Positions 21,125-33,446 of a stretch of 64,000 bases of DNA are shown in pieces. A program made the position numbers and the translations under genes. This DNA is from Lysobacter dokdonensis DS-58 (lineage in GTDB: Bacteria; Pseudomonadota; Gammaproteobacteria; Xanthomonadales; Xanthomonadaceae). Location: contig NZ_JRKJ01000002.1 in NCBI RefSeq assembly GCF_000770795.1, positions 124,001-188,000 on the forward strand. The letters are read 5' to 3'. Below the pieces are notes generated by a model. That model was not told where the DNA came from. It searched no databases and saw only the letters and a program-made list of their open reading frames with translations. Positions within the stretch are counted from its first letter, which is position 1, and the number at the start of each line of letters is the position of its first letter.

Positions 21125-22119
21125 TGACCGACACGCCCGCGAAGTTCAACGCCTTCCGCATCCACGAGGAGGCCGCCGGCCATCGCAGCGGGATCGAACC
21201 GGTGGCCGTCGATGATCTCTCGCCCGGCGAGGTGGTCATTCGCGCTGCGTATTCGTCCGTGAACTACAAGGACGCGCTGGCGGGCACCGGCAAAGGGAAG
21301 ATCCTGCGCAAGTTCCCGCTCGTGGGCGGGATCGATGTCGCGGGGCACGTGGTGACGTCGGCCGATCCGAATTTCCGCGAAGGCGACGCGGTGCTCGCCA
21401 CCGGCAGCGGCCTGAGCGAAACGCGCGACGGTGGCTACTCCGAATTCGTGCGCCTCCCCGCGCAATGGACGATCCCATTGCCCGAGGGCCTGTCGCTGCG
21501 CGAGAGCATGATCCTCGGCACGGCGGGCTTCACCGCGGCGCTCGCACTGCTGCGCATGGAAGACAACCGGCAGACGCCGGAACTCGGCCCGCTCGCGGTC
21601 ACGGGCGCGACCGGCGGCGTCGGCTCGCTCGCCGTCGCGATCTTTTCCCGCGCGGGCTACGACGTGCACGCGGTCAGCGGCAAGCCCGATGCCGCGTCCT
21701 ATCTGCGCGATCTCGGTGCCAGCGAGATCCTCGGCCGCGAATCGCTTTCCACGACGAAGCCGATGGACACCGCGCGCTTCGGCGGCGGCCTGGACAACGT
21801 CGGCGGCGCGATGCTCTCCGCCCTGCTCGCGCACACCGCGCCGTACGGCAACGTCGCGACCGCGGGCCTGGCGGCCTCGCACGAACTGCATGCGACCGTG
21901 ATGCCCTTCATCATCCGCGGCGTGTCGCTGCTGGGCGTGGCCTCGGCCGGCACGGCGCGCGACATCCGCGAGGAAGTCTGGCGGCGCCTGGCGTCGGAGT
22001 GGAAACCGGCGACCCTCGATCGCATCTGCACTCGCGAAGTCACGCTGGACGAACTGCCCGTGGTGTTCGACACGATGCTGGCGGGCGCGTCGTTCGGGCG
22101 CACGCTGGTCCGCCTGTAA
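21124..22119 (+). CDS. acuI: YhdH/AcuI-type NADPH-dependent acrylyl-CoA reductase (MDR family)
   Basis: 331 residues. It is a zinc-free medium-chain reductase/dehydrogenase. The opening FNAFRIHEEAAGH and SSVNYKDALAGTGKGKI are the YhdH signature. The NADPH motif is VTGATGGVGSLAV (about 159-171). AcuI reduces the toxic acrylyl-CoA to propionyl-CoA; this specific activity is inferred from the subfamily. It is the last gene of the plus-strand run that begins with sucA. Confidence 0.87.
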   Translation: MTDTPAKFNAFRIHEEAAGHRSGIEPVAVDDLSPGEVVIRAAYSSVNYKDALAGTGKGKILRKFPLVGGIDVAGHVVTSADPNFREGDAVLATGSGLSETRDGGYSEFVRLPAQWTIPLPEGLSLRESMILGTAGFTAALALLRMEDNRQTPELGPLAVTGATGGVGSLAVAIFSRAGYDVHAVSGKPDAASYLRDLGASEILGRESLSTTKPMDTARFGGGLDNVGGAMLSALLAHTAPYGNVATAGLAASHELHATVMPFIIRGVSLLGVASAGTARDIREEVWRRLASEWKPATLDRICTREVTLDELPVVFDTMLAGASFGRTLVRL

Positions 22120-22141
22120 TCGAAAACAATGCGCGCGTGGC

Positions 22142-22169
22142 TTGCCTCGACCGGCAGCCCCGTTAGAAT
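22142..22169 (+). promoter_or_regulatory. Sigma-70-like promoter of the PilH-like gene
   Basis: TTGCCT (22142-22147) and TAGAAT (22164-22169) are 16 bp apart, 25 bp before the start codon. GGGGAC precedes the ATG as a plausible ribosome binding site. Confidence 0.5.
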
Positions 22170-22193
22170 GCGCGGAGAATCCCGGGGACCCCC

Positions 22194-22592
22194 ATGGCTC
22201 GCATCCTGATCGTCGACGACTCGCCCTCCCAGTTGATGGGCATTCGCCGCATCGTCGAAAAACTCGGCCACGAGGCGCTGACCGCCGAGGACGGCGCGGC
22301 GGGCGTGGAAGCGGCCAAGCGCGAGCTGCCGGACCTGATCCTGATGGACGTGGTGATGCCGAACCTCAACGGGTTCCAGGCCACGCGTTCGATCACGCGC
22401 GAGTCCACCACCAAGCACATCCCGATCGTGCTGGTGACGACGAAGGACCAGGACACCGACCGCGTGTGGGGCATGCGCCAGGGCGCCAAGGCGTACATCA
22501 CCAAGCCTTTCAGCGAGTCCGAACTCGCCGACATGATCCAGCAGATGCTGGGCGGCGAGATGCCGGCTGCGCCCGAGGCGTCGGAAGAGTAA
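22194..22592 (+). CDS. pilH: Single-domain response regulator, PilH-like
   Basis: 132 residues, a stand-alone CheY-type receiver with no output domain. The acidic pocket is Asp8/Asp9, the phosphoacceptor is Asp52 in LILMDVVMPN, the Thr switch is in LVTTKDQD, and the Lys is in YITKPF. The sequence around SPSQLMGIRRIVEK and KDQDTDRVWGMRQGA is that of PilH, which modulates type IV pilus (Chp) signalling. No pil/chp partner is nearby, so the assignment rests on similarity. A short acidic tail ends the protein. Confidence 0.82.
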   Translation: MARILIVDDSPSQLMGIRRIVEKLGHEALTAEDGAAGVEAAKRELPDLILMDVVMPNLNGFQATRSITRESTTKHIPIVLVTTKDQDTDRVWGMRQGAKAYITKPFSESELADMIQQMLGGEMPAAPEASEE

Positions 22593-22603
22593 ACATTTGC
22601 GCG

Positions 22604-22632
22604 CCTGGATCCCCGCCTTCGCGGGGATGACG
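22604..22632. repeat. Dispersed imperfect-palindrome repeat
   Basis: CCTGGATCCCCGC, CTTC, GCGGGGATGACG is an inverted repeat placed between the convergent pilH-like and DUF3011 genes. Related copies lie at 39436, 36351 (diverged) and 63317. This element class is common in Xanthomonadaceae genomes and may end transcripts. Confidence 0.75.
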
Positions 22633-22633
22633 A

Positions 22634-23344
22634 TCACCAGACGGTGAATTCCGCGCGGCACCCGCGGCTGACCCACACGCCGCGCTGATCCCAGCCCCAG
22701 CTGTGGCCCTGCACGCAGGGCGACTTCGACAATTGCCTGGTCATGCGGGCGCCTTCCCAGACGCCGACTTCGCAACGTCGCTCGCGGCCGCGATCGGATT
22801 CGCAGCGCACCTGTTGCGGGCCCAGCTTGGTTTCCGCGACCTTGCCCTCGCCGATCTGGAATTCCGCGCGGCAGCCCTGCGAGACCCACACGCTGTTGCG
22901 GTCGTAGCCCCACGTGCTGTGCTGGATGCATTGCGACTTCGACAACTGGCGGATCAACTGCACGCCGCCGATGGTCAGCGCGGGGCAATGCTTGCGCGAG
23001 GAGACGTTCTTGGATTCGCACTTCACGAACTGCGGGCCGGGCGCGACGGCGTTCGCATCGCCCAGGCGGAAATCCGCGCGACACCCGGCCTTCACCCAGA
23101 TCTCGCCTTCGCGCACGCCCCACGTCTCGCCTTCGACGCACGGGCTGCGCGACAACTGGCGCACGAGGCGCGCGCCGCCGCGGACGTCGGCGTCGCACGA
23201 CACCGGGCGGCCCTTCGCGGATTCGCAGCGCACCACATCGGGCCGGTTGCCGGGATACGGTTCGGCGGTGCGGTATTGCTGCGCCCACGCGGGTGCGACG
23301 GCCACAAGGCCGGCGAGCACGACGCGGGAGGCGCTGGTTGGCAT
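22634..23344 (-). CDS. Exported protein with three DUF3011 repeats
   Basis: 236 residues from the ATG at 23344, with GAGG 12 bases upstream. The signal peptide runs PTSASRVVLAGLVAVAPAWA. Three copies of a 60-residue cysteine-containing unit follow, each with V-x-CES, a basic stretch, LIRQLS-like, S-x-C, WG, VWV-x-x-GCRA-[DE]F; their GCRA motifs lie near residues 90, 160 and 230. DUF3011 proteins are lectin-like in annotation but not characterised. The paired cysteines suggest disulfides in the periplasm or outside the cell. A GTG start at 23374 is possible but would place a charged stretch before the signal. Confidence 0.75.
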   Translation of the reverse strand: MPTSASRVVLAGLVAVAPAWAQQYRTAEPYPGNRPDVVRCESAKGRPVSCDADVRGGARLVRQLSRSPCVEGETWGVREGEIWVKAGCRADFRLGDANAVAPGPQFVKCESKNVSSRKHCPALTIGGVQLIRQLSKSQCIQHSTWGYDRNSVWVSQGCRAEFQIGEGKVAETKLGPQQVRCESDRGRERRCEVGVWEGARMTRQLSKSPCVQGHSWGWDQRGVWVSRGCRAEFTVW

Positions 23345-23424
23345 CGATGACGTCCTCGATTTCCTGACGCGCACTGTCCCGGATCGCTGAATGCGGGGTC
23401 AAGTCAACGGTGGACCGTCGGGCG

Positions 23425-24375
23425 TCATGCCCGCGCGAAATCGAACGCCAGCACATCGGCGATCCGATCCGTCCCCCGCAGAGCCATCATGAGCCGATCC
23501 ACGCCCAGCGCAACACCGGCGCACGGCGGCAAACCGCGTTCCAACGCGGCCAGCAACGCCTCGTCGATGGGCGGGACGGACTGCCCGCGCGCTCTGCGCA
23601 CAGCCTGGTCGCGTTCGAAGCGCGCACGCTGCTCCGATGCGTCGCGCAACTCGTGATACCCGTTGGCGAGTTCGAGCGGACCGAGGAAGACTTCGAAGCG
23701 TTCGGCCACCGGCGGATCGTCCGCGCGGATCCGCGCGAGCGCGCATTGTGACGCGGGATAGTCGCGGACGATGTGCACCGTGCCGGCGTCGAACGCAGGC
23801 TGCAGGCGGTGGGTGATCAGCAGGTCGAGCCAGTCGTCGCGCGTCAGGCCCGCGGGATCGAGTACGACATCGCCGAGTGCGTTGCGCAACTCCGGCTCGC
23901 CCGCAGTGAACGGATCCAGGCCGATGCGTTCGCGGAACAGATCCCGGTACGCGATGTCGACCACGCGCACATCGCGCCCGACCAACGCCAGCGCCGCCCG
24001 GATCACATCGACCGTTTCGTTCGCCACCCAACGGTGGTCGCGGCCGACGCGGTACCACTCGAGCATCGTGAATTCCGGGTTGTGCCGTCCGCCGGCTTCG
24101 CCGTCGCGGAAGACGCGCCCGAGTTCGTAGCAATCGCCGATGCCTTCGCTGAGCAGGCGCTTGAGCGGGAACTCCGGCGACGTGCGCAGCCAACGCGTGC
24201 GCGGTGCGCCGTCGGTACGGCCGGAGAACTCGAGCGAGAACGACGCGATGTTCGCGTCGGTGTTGCCTGCGCGCGAGAGCACCGGCGTTTCGACTTCCAG
24301 CACGCCGCGTTCGGCGAAGAAGGCGCGCAACGTCGCGTAGAGGCGTGCGCGCAGGCGGATCGCGTCGTGCGTCAT
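23425..24375 (-). CDS. epmA: EF-P--(R)-beta-lysine ligase
   Basis: 316 residues. It is a LysRS-like class II synthetase without the anticodon-binding domain, which attaches beta-lysine to elongation factor P. Motif 2 is RTSPEFPLKRLL plus FRDGEAG..HNPEFTMLEWYR, and motif 3 is GVALGVDRLMM near the C-terminus. The start at 24375 fits the usual length and lies 8 bp after ligA. Partners epmB and efp are not in the window. Confidence 0.92.
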   Translation of the reverse strand: MTHDAIRLRARLYATLRAFFAERGVLEVETPVLSRAGNTDANIASFSLEFSGRTDGAPRTRWLRTSPEFPLKRLLSEGIGDCYELGRVFRDGEAGGRHNPEFTMLEWYRVGRDHRWVANETVDVIRAALALVGRDVRVVDIAYRDLFRERIGLDPFTAGEPELRNALGDVVLDPAGLTRDDWLDLLITHRLQPAFDAGTVHIVRDYPASQCALARIRADDPPVAERFEVFLGPLELANGYHELRDASEQRARFERDQAVRRARGQSVPPIDEALLAALERGLPPCAGVALGVDRLMMALRGTDRIADVLAFDFARA

Positions 24376-24383
24376 GGCGTGGC

Positions 24384-27199
<2,816 letters not shown>

Positions 27200-27216
27200 C
27201 GCGAGCTCCCTTGGGG

Positions 27217-30200
27217 TCAGGCGGCGCCGGCCAGGCGCGCGGCTTCGGCGAGGTCGACGGACACCAGGCGGCTGACGCCCGGTTCGCGCATGGTGACGCC
27301 CGAGAGCTGCTGCGCGGCTTCCATCGTCGCCTTGTTGTGGGTGACGAACAGGAACTGTACTGCTTCGCTCATCTCGCTGACCATCGCCGTGAAACGGCCG
27401 ACGTTGGCTTCGTCGAGCGGCGCGTCCACCTCGTCGAGCAGGCAGAACGGCGCGGGGTTGAGGCGGAAGATCGCGAACACCAACGCCACCGCGGTCATCG
27501 CCTTCTCGCCGCCGGAGAGCAGCGAGATGTTCGACACGCGCTTGCCCGGCGGGCGCGCCATGATCGCCACGCCCGTGTCGAGCAGATCTTCGCCGGTGAG
27601 TTCGAGGTACGCGTGGCCGCCGCCGAACAGGCGCGGATACAGCTCCTGCACGCCGGAGTTCACGCGGTCGAAGGTGTCCTTGAAACGGCCACGCGTTTCG
27701 CGGTCGATCTTGCGGATCGCTTCTTCCAGCGTTTCCAGCGCGGTGCTCAGGTCGGTGTCCTGCGCATCGAGGTATTCCTTGCGCTGCGCGGCCTCGGCGT
27801 GTTCCTGGATGGCGGCCAGGTTGACCGGTTCCAGGCGGCGCAGCTTGGCGTCGAAGTCGGTGACGATCTTTTCCCACGCGGCGACTTCGGCGTCGGGCGT
27901 CAGCGTGTCGATCACGTCCTGCAAGACGAAGCCGGCCTCGACCACCGCCGCCGACAACTGCTCGGCCTTGATGACGAGGGCCTGCTGATCGAGCTTGCGC
28001 TGACCGATCTTCTCGCGCTGCGCGATCGACTGTTCGTCGCGCTGGTGGCGCGTCTGTTCGTTGCCGCGCAGCTCTTCGTCGATGCCTTCGAGCGTCGAGC
28101 GCGCTTCGCCCAGCGCCTTCTCGGCGCGGACGCGTTCTTCCAGCGCGGACTGGCGCTCGGCTTCCAGCGCATTGACCGGGGCGTCGCCGTCGGTCAACTG
28201 CGCGGCGAGTTCGCCCAGGCGCGAATCCAGCTGCCCGCGCTGGCTGCCCATGCGCTCCAGGGATTGCGCGAGCGCCACGATCTGCGCGCGTTGCGATTCC
28301 ACCGTCAGCGCGAGCGCATGCGCAGTGTCGCGCGATTCGCGCGCGGCGACGCGGGCGTTGTCGCGCGCTTCGACGAAACGGCGGCGTTCGGCGTCGAGCA
28401 CCTGGCGCGTCTGTTCGAGGTCGGCCATGCGGCCGACGGCGTCTTCCTGCTTCGAACGCGCGTCGCGGGCCTGTTCGCGGCTCGCGTCGAGCGTTGCGAT
28501 CAGTTGCGAGAGATCGGCGTCGATGCGTTCGATGCGGTTGCGCGCCGAATCGAGCTTGCCCTGCTGGCTCTGCAGCTGGCCGGCGAGTTCGGAGACGCCG
28601 CGATGCGCGAGATACAACGCACGCTGCGCGTCTTCGCGCTGCTGTTCGGCGGACAGAGCCTGGTCGCGCAGGCGCGTCAGCGTTTCGTTGAGCGTGGCTT
28701 CGCGCTTCTGGAGGTCTTCGATCTCCGCGCGCAGCGACTGGATTTCCTTCTCGCGCAGCAGCGCACCCTGCTTCGCCGCACCGGAGCGCACGACGCGCAC
28801 CCAGCCGGCGCCGAGGCGTTCGCCCGCGCGCGTGATGACCGATTCGCCGTCGCCGAGTTGCGGCACGAGGGCGCGCGCATCGGCCAGCGTTTCGGCGCCG
28901 TGGAGTTTCGAGAGCAAACGGCGGATGGCGGCCGGGCCCTTCACCTTCGCGGCGAGCGAGGTCGGCGCGACGGGGAAGTCGGCGTTGGTCGGATCGACGA
29001 GCGTCAGGCGGCCTTCGCCGAGTTCGCCGAGCGCATCGACGAGGACCTCCGGCGCTTCGACGAGCACGCCTTCGATCAACTGGCCGAGCGCGCCCTCGAC
29101 GGCGTTTTCCCAACCGGATTCGACCTGCAGCGTTTCGCCCACGCGCGCGGCGCTGTCGAGGCCGCGGGCCTTGAGCCACGCGGTGGCGGCGCCCTGTTCC
29201 TGGCCGAGCGCGGCGTGCTGCAGCGTTTCGAGCGACGACAGCCGGCCACGCGCGGCTTGCGCGTTCTTGCGCACGTCGGCGATTTCGCTCTGGGCGCTGC
29301 GCTGCTGGTCCTGCAACGCCGTGACGCCGGCCTTGCGTTCTTCGACCTGCGCGGTCAGGCCTTCGAGCGAGGCCTTCTGCGTGTCGTGTTGCTCGCGCAG
29401 CGTGGTGAAGGCGTTGGACAGCGCATCGACGTCGAGGCCGGCGCGTTCGGCGGTGAGTTGTTCGCGACGGCGGTCGGCGTCGAGCGTCTGGCGGTCGAGG
29501 TGTTCGATCTTCGTGCGTTCGACGTCGCCGGCACGCGCGGCTTCGGACTGCGCCTTGGTGTGCGCGTCCCAACGCTGCTGCCAATCGGCCAGCGCGGTTT
29601 CGGCATCCCGCAGGGCGTCCTGGCGCGCGGCGTCGTCTGCGCGCAGGCGTTCGAGTTCGGGTTCGGCTTGCGCGATGGTGTCGCGCAGGCTGGTGAGGCG
29701 GGATTCGTCGCCGCTGATGTGCGAGCCCAGTTCGCTGAGCTGGTTCTGCGCTTCGTCGCGGGCGCGCTGCAGGCGCTGGGCCATTTCGCGCTGGTGCGCG
29801 ATCTGCTGTTCGATTCGCGCCAGCGTGCCGCCGACCTGGTAGACGTTGGCCTGCGCCTTGTTCAGCGCTTCGCTGGCTTCCTCGCGGCGCACGCGATCGG
29901 TTTCGATCTTGGCTTCGGCCGCGCGCTGCTCGGCGATGAGCTGCTGCAGGCGGGTTTCTTCGTTGTCGAGCTTTTCCTTCAGCGCCTGCACGCGGGCGTC
30001 GAGGCCGCGGTATTCCAGCGCCTTCCACTCGGCGTCCTTGATGCGGCGCTCGCCCTGGATGGCCTGGTACTGCTCGGCCTGGCGGGCCTGGCGGCGCAGG
30101 TGTTCGAGTTGCTTGCCGACTTCCTCGCGCAAGTCGTTGAGGCGGTCGAGGTTTTCGCGGGTGTGGCGGATGCGCGTTTCGGTTTCCTTGCGGCGCTCCT

Positions 30201-30720
30201 TGTACTTCGAGATGCCCGCGGCTTCCTCGAGGTACACGCGCAGTTCTTCCGGGCGCGCCTCGATGATCTGGCTGATCATCCCCTGCTCGATGATCGAGTA
30301 GCTGCGCGGGCCCAGGCCCGTGCCGAGGAACAGGTCCGTGATGTCGCGGCGGCGGCACTTGGTGCCGTTGAGCGCGTAGGTGCTCTGCCCGTCGCGGCTG
30401 ACCGTGCGCTTGACCGAGATCTCGTTGAACGCGGCGTACTCGCCGGTGATCGTGTGGTCGCTGTTGTCGAAGATCAGCTCCACCGTCGCCTGCGACACCG
30501 GCTTGCGCGCGGTGCTGCCCGAGAAGATGACGTCGGTGAGCGAATCGCCGCGCAAGCGGCTGGCGGAGCTTTCGCCCATCACCCAGCGCACCGCGTCGAT
30601 GATGTTCGACTTGCCGCAGCCGTTCGGCCCCACCACGCCGGTCATGTTGGTCGGCAGGTGCAGCGTGGTCGGATCGACGAAGGATTTGAAACCGGAAAGC
30701 TTGATCGTGGACAGGCGCAT
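27217..30720 (-). CDS. smc: Chromosome segregation ATPase SMC
   Basis: 1167 residues from the ATG at 30720 (MRLSTIKLSGFKSFVD, the universal SMC opening). Walker A is GPNGCGKSN (31-39). Two long coiled coils flank the hinge (about 510-640), and the C-terminal head has LLSGGEKAMTAVAL and the D-loop LLDEVDAPLDEANV. It forms the condensin ring with ScpA and ScpB, both encoded 15 kb away in this window. A GTG nine codons upstream is possible. A TATACT on the minus strand (30855-30860) is a candidate -10 box. Confidence 0.96.
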   Translation of the reverse strand: MRLSTIKLSGFKSFVDPTTLHLPTNMTGVVGPNGCGKSNIIDAVRWVMGESSASRLRGDSLTDVIFSGSTARKPVSQATVELIFDNSDHTITGEYAAFNEISVKRTVSRDGQSTYALNGTKCRRRDITDLFLGTGLGPRSYSIIEQGMISQIIEARPEELRVYLEEAAGISKYKERRKETETRIRHTRENLDRLNDLREEVGKQLEHLRRQARQAEQYQAIQGERRIKDAEWKALEYRGLDARVQALKEKLDNEETRLQQLIAEQRAAEAKIETDRVRREEASEALNKAQANVYQVGGTLARIEQQIAHQREMAQRLQRARDEAQNQLSELGSHISGDESRLTSLRDTIAQAEPELERLRADDAARQDALRDAETALADWQQRWDAHTKAQSEAARAGDVERTKIEHLDRQTLDADRRREQLTAERAGLDVDALSNAFTTLREQHDTQKASLEGLTAQVEERKAGVTALQDQQRSAQSEIADVRKNAQAARGRLSSLETLQHAALGQEQGAATAWLKARGLDSAARVGETLQVESGWENAVEGALGQLIEGVLVEAPEVLVDALGELGEGRLTLVDPTNADFPVAPTSLAAKVKGPAAIRRLLSKLHGAETLADARALVPQLGDGESVITRAGERLGAGWVRVVRSGAAKQGALLREKEIQSLRAEIEDLQKREATLNETLTRLRDQALSAEQQREDAQRALYLAHRGVSELAGQLQSQQGKLDSARNRIERIDADLSQLIATLDASREQARDARSKQEDAVGRMADLEQTRQVLDAERRRFVEARDNARVAARESRDTAHALALTVESQRAQIVALAQSLERMGSQRGQLDSRLGELAAQLTDGDAPVNALEAERQSALEERVRAEKALGEARSTLEGIDEELRGNEQTRHQRDEQSIAQREKIGQRKLDQQALVIKAEQLSAAVVEAGFVLQDVIDTLTPDAEVAAWEKIVTDFDAKLRRLEPVNLAAIQEHAEAAQRKEYLDAQDTDLSTALETLEEAIRKIDRETRGRFKDTFDRVNSGVQELYPRLFGGGHAYLELTGEDLLDTGVAIMARPPGKRVSNISLLSGGEKAMTAVALVFAIFRLNPAPFCLLDEVDAPLDEANVGRFTAMVSEMSEAVQFLFVTHNKATMEAAQQLSGVTMREPGVSRLVSVDLAEAARLAGAA

Positions 30721-30903
30721 GCGGCGGTCGTTCGGCCCCTGCGGCACATCCCCATGAGGGCCTGTGTCGCTTCAATGAGAAATTCGGTGCGAAGTCACCG
30801 CCAAGTCATTGATTGCACAAGCGGCGCACGATGAAAGCATCGCGATTACGCGCGAGTATAACGAGGGTTTTCGCCCCATGGGCGGCCCCGCGTGGCGAAT
30901 CGC

Positions 30904-31995
30904 TCAGCCCGTGGGGGCGAGCCGCTCCCCGGTGGCCGCGTCGAACGCGTGCCAGCGGCCCGGGGCGACGGCCAGGCGCAAGGTTTCGCCCGGCGGCGGC
31001 AGTGCGCGCGGCGCCATGCGGGTCACCAGCGGCTGCGCGCCGATCCGCACGTTGACCAGGGTTTCGTTGCCGAGGGCTTCGATCATCTCGATGGTCGAAT
31101 CGAAGCCGGCGCCGCCATCGGCGGGCAGCAGGCTTTCGGGGCGGATGCCGATCGCGATGTCGCGCTGGAGCCACGCCTCGGGCACATCGTGGCCATCGCC
31201 GAGCGGCACCTGCTTGCCGTCGCCGAGATCGAGCGCCAGGCCATCGCTGCGCACCAACCTGCCCTGCAGCACGTTCATCGCCGGGCTGCCGAGGAAGGTG
31301 GCGACGAAAAGGTTCGCCGGCCGTTCGTACAACGCCATCGGCGTATCGATCTGCTGTACGTGGCCGTCCTTCAGGACGACGATGCGCTGGCCGAGCGTCA
31401 TCGCTTCGACCTGGTCGTGCGTGACGTAGACCATCGTCGCGCCGACCTGCCGGTGCAGCCGCGCGATTTCCACGCGCATGCCGGCGCGCAGCTTGGCGTC
31501 GAGGTTGGACAGCGGTTCGTCGAGCAGGAAGACCTGCGGATGCCGCACGAGCGCACGGCCGAGCGCCACGCGCTGGCGCTGGCCCCCGGAGAGCGCGGCG
31601 GGTTTGCGGTCGAGCAGCTTGCCGAGTTCGAGGACGCGCGCCGCTTCGTCGACGCGCGACGCGATCTCCGCCTTGGTCTTGCCGCGCAGCTTCAGGCCGA
31701 AGCCGAGGTTCTCCGCGACGCTCATGTGCGGGTACAGCGCGTAGCTCTGGAAGACCATCGCGATGTCGCGGTCTTTCGGGGCGACGTCGTTCACCACCCG
31801 CTCGCCGATGCGCAGCGAGCCCGAGGAGATGTCCTCCAGTCCCGCGATCATGCGCAGCAGCGTGGACTTGCCGCAGCCCGAAGGCCCGACGAGCACCAGC
31901 AATTCGCCATCGGCGACATCGAAGGTCGCGCCTGCGACACCGACGAACCCGTTGGGGTAGACCTTGCGGACCTGCTCGAGGCTGACCTGGGCCAT
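30904..31995 (-). CDS. ugpC: Carbohydrate ABC transporter ATP-binding protein, UgpC/MsmK type
   Basis: 363 residues. Walker A is GPSGCGKST (36-44), the signature is LSGGQRQRVALGRAL, and Walker B is VFLLDEPLSNLDAKLR. The C-terminal TOBE/MalK-like regulatory domain is at about 235-363, including GIRPESL. ATPases of this kind energise CUT1 sugar importers and often serve several of them. The two permeases and the binding protein of the locus lack an ATPase of their own, so this one is the likely motor. It diverges from the GH1 gene across 77 bp that hold a LacI-type operator. Confidence 0.92.
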   Translation of the reverse strand: MAQVSLEQVRKVYPNGFVGVAGATFDVADGELLVLVGPSGCGKSTLLRMIAGLEDISSGSLRIGERVVNDVAPKDRDIAMVFQSYALYPHMSVAENLGFGLKLRGKTKAEIASRVDEAARVLELGKLLDRKPAALSGGQRQRVALGRALVRHPQVFLLDEPLSNLDAKLRAGMRVEIARLHRQVGATMVYVTHDQVEAMTLGQRIVVLKDGHVQQIDTPMALYERPANLFVATFLGSPAMNVLQGRLVRSDGLALDLGDGKQVPLGDGHDVPEAWLQRDIAIGIRPESLLPADGGAGFDSTIEMIEALGNETLVNVRIGAQPLVTRMAPRALPPPGETLRLAVAPGRWHAFDAATGERLAPTG

Positions 31996-32043
31996 GGATT
32001 CCGGTTCTGCGAAAGGGACGGTGCAATACGCGGGATGTGCGGT

Positions 32044-32067
32044 TATCCTGCCATGTAACCGTTTACA
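32044..32067 (+). promoter_or_regulatory. LacI-type operator and -10 box before the GH1 gene
   Basis: A near-palindrome TGTAACCGTTTACA (32054-32067) resembles the TGTAAACGTTTACA-like sites in front of lacI in this window. A TATCCT (32044-32049) just before it could be the -10 box, which would place the start site inside the operator. The ATG follows 6 bp after the site, so the leader is very short. Confidence 0.6.
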
Positions 32068-32072
32068 CGAAC

Positions 32073-33446
32073 ATGGCCATGACTTCGAACGCCCGTCGCT
32101 TCCCCGAAGGCTTCCTCTGGGGCGCCGCCACCGCCGCGCACCAGATCGAAGGTTCCCCCATGGCCGACGGCGCAGGTCCGAGCATCTGGACCCGCTTCGC
32201 CCACACGCCGGGCATGACCGTCAACGGCGACACCGGCGACGTGGCGTGCGACCACTACAACCGCATGAAGGACGACGTGGCGCTCATGGCCGAGCTCGGC
32301 CTCAAGGCGTATCGCTTCAGCGTCTCGTGGTCCCGCATCCTGCCCGATGGCACGGGCCGCGTGAACCAGAAGGGCCTGGACTTCTACTCGCGCCTGGTCG
32401 ACGAGCTGTTGGCCAAGGGCATCGAACCCCTGCTCACGCTCTATCACTGGGATCTGCCGGCGGCGCTCGACGACCGCGGCGGCTGGCTCAATCGCGACAT
32501 CGCGCAGTGGTTCGCCGAATACGGCAGCGTGCTCTATCGCGCGCTCGACGGCCGCGTGAAGAAGTGGGTGACGCTCAACGAACCGTGGGTCGTCACCGAC
32601 GGCGGTTACCTGCACGGCGCGCTCGCACCGGGCCACCGCAGCAAGTACGAAACGCCGATCGCCACGCACAACCTGATGCGCGCGCACGGCGCCGCGGTGC
32701 AGGCCTATCGCGAGATCGGCAAGCACGAGATCGGCCTGGTGGTGAACATCGAGCCGAAGTATCCGAACACGCAGTCGCCCGAAGACCTCGCCGCGACCAA
32801 GCGCGCACATGCGTACATGAACGAGCAGTACCTCGACGTCGCGCTGCTCGGCAAATATCCGCCTGAGCTGAAGAACGAAATCTTCGGCGATGCGTGGCCC
32901 GAGTGGGCCGACGAGGATTACGCGCTGATCAAGCAGAAGCTCGACTTCATCGGCATCAACTACTACACGCGCAGCGTCACCGAAGCGACCGACAGTTATC
33001 CGTTGAAGGCGGGCGCCGTGCGCCAGAAGCTGGGCACGTACACCGAAACCGGCTGGGAAGTGTTCCCGCAGGGTTTGACGGACCTGCTGGTCTGGGCGAA
33101 GGACCGGTACGGCAACATCCCCACCTACATCACCGAAAACGGCGCGGCGTTCTTCGACCCCGCCGTCGCCGAGGAAGGCCGCGTGCGCGACCCGCTGCGC
33201 ATGGGGTATCTGAAGAAGCACCTGACCGCGATCCGCAACGCCATCGACCAGGGCTGCGACATCCGCGGCTACATGGTGTGGTCGCTGCTCGACAACCTCG
33301 AATGGTCGCTCGGCTATTCCAAGCGCTTCGGCATCGTGCACGTGAACTACGGCACGCAGGAACGCACGCCGAAGGACAGCGCACGGTGGTATTCGAAGGC
33401 GATCCAGACGCACGGCGCCTCGGTCGACGATCCGCTGCCTTATTGA
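32073..33446 (+). CDS. GH1 family beta-glucosidase
   Basis: 457 residues without a signal peptide, so it is cytosolic. It is a retaining beta-glycosidase. The acid/base Glu170 lies in TLNEP and the nucleophile Glu355 in ITENGA. The substrate-site start FPEGFLWGAATAAHQIEG is the GH1 signature. It would release glucose from imported beta-glucooligosaccharides. A second ATG two codons later (32079) is equally good; no clear Shine-Dalgarno sequence is visible. Its 3' end overlaps the convergent glycosidase gene by 7 bp. It is probably repressed by the LacI-family protein of the locus. Confidence 0.95.
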   Translation: MAMTSNARRFPEGFLWGAATAAHQIEGSPMADGAGPSIWTRFAHTPGMTVNGDTGDVACDHYNRMKDDVALMAELGLKAYRFSVSWSRILPDGTGRVNQKGLDFYSRLVDELLAKGIEPLLTLYHWDLPAALDDRGGWLNRDIAQWFAEYGSVLYRALDGRVKKWVTLNEPWVVTDGGYLHGALAPGHRSKYETPIATHNLMRAHGAAVQAYREIGKHEIGLVVNIEPKYPNTQSPEDLAATKRAHAYMNEQYLDVALLGKYPPELKNEIFGDAWPEWADEDYALIKQKLDFIGINYYTRSVTEATDSYPLKAGAVRQKLGTYTETGWEVFPQGLTDLLVWAKDRYGNIPTYITENGAAFFDPAVAEEGRVRDPLRMGYLKKHLTAIRNAIDQGCDIRGYMVWSLLDNLEWSLGYSKRFGIVHVNYGTQERTPKDSARWYSKAIQTHGASVDDPLPY

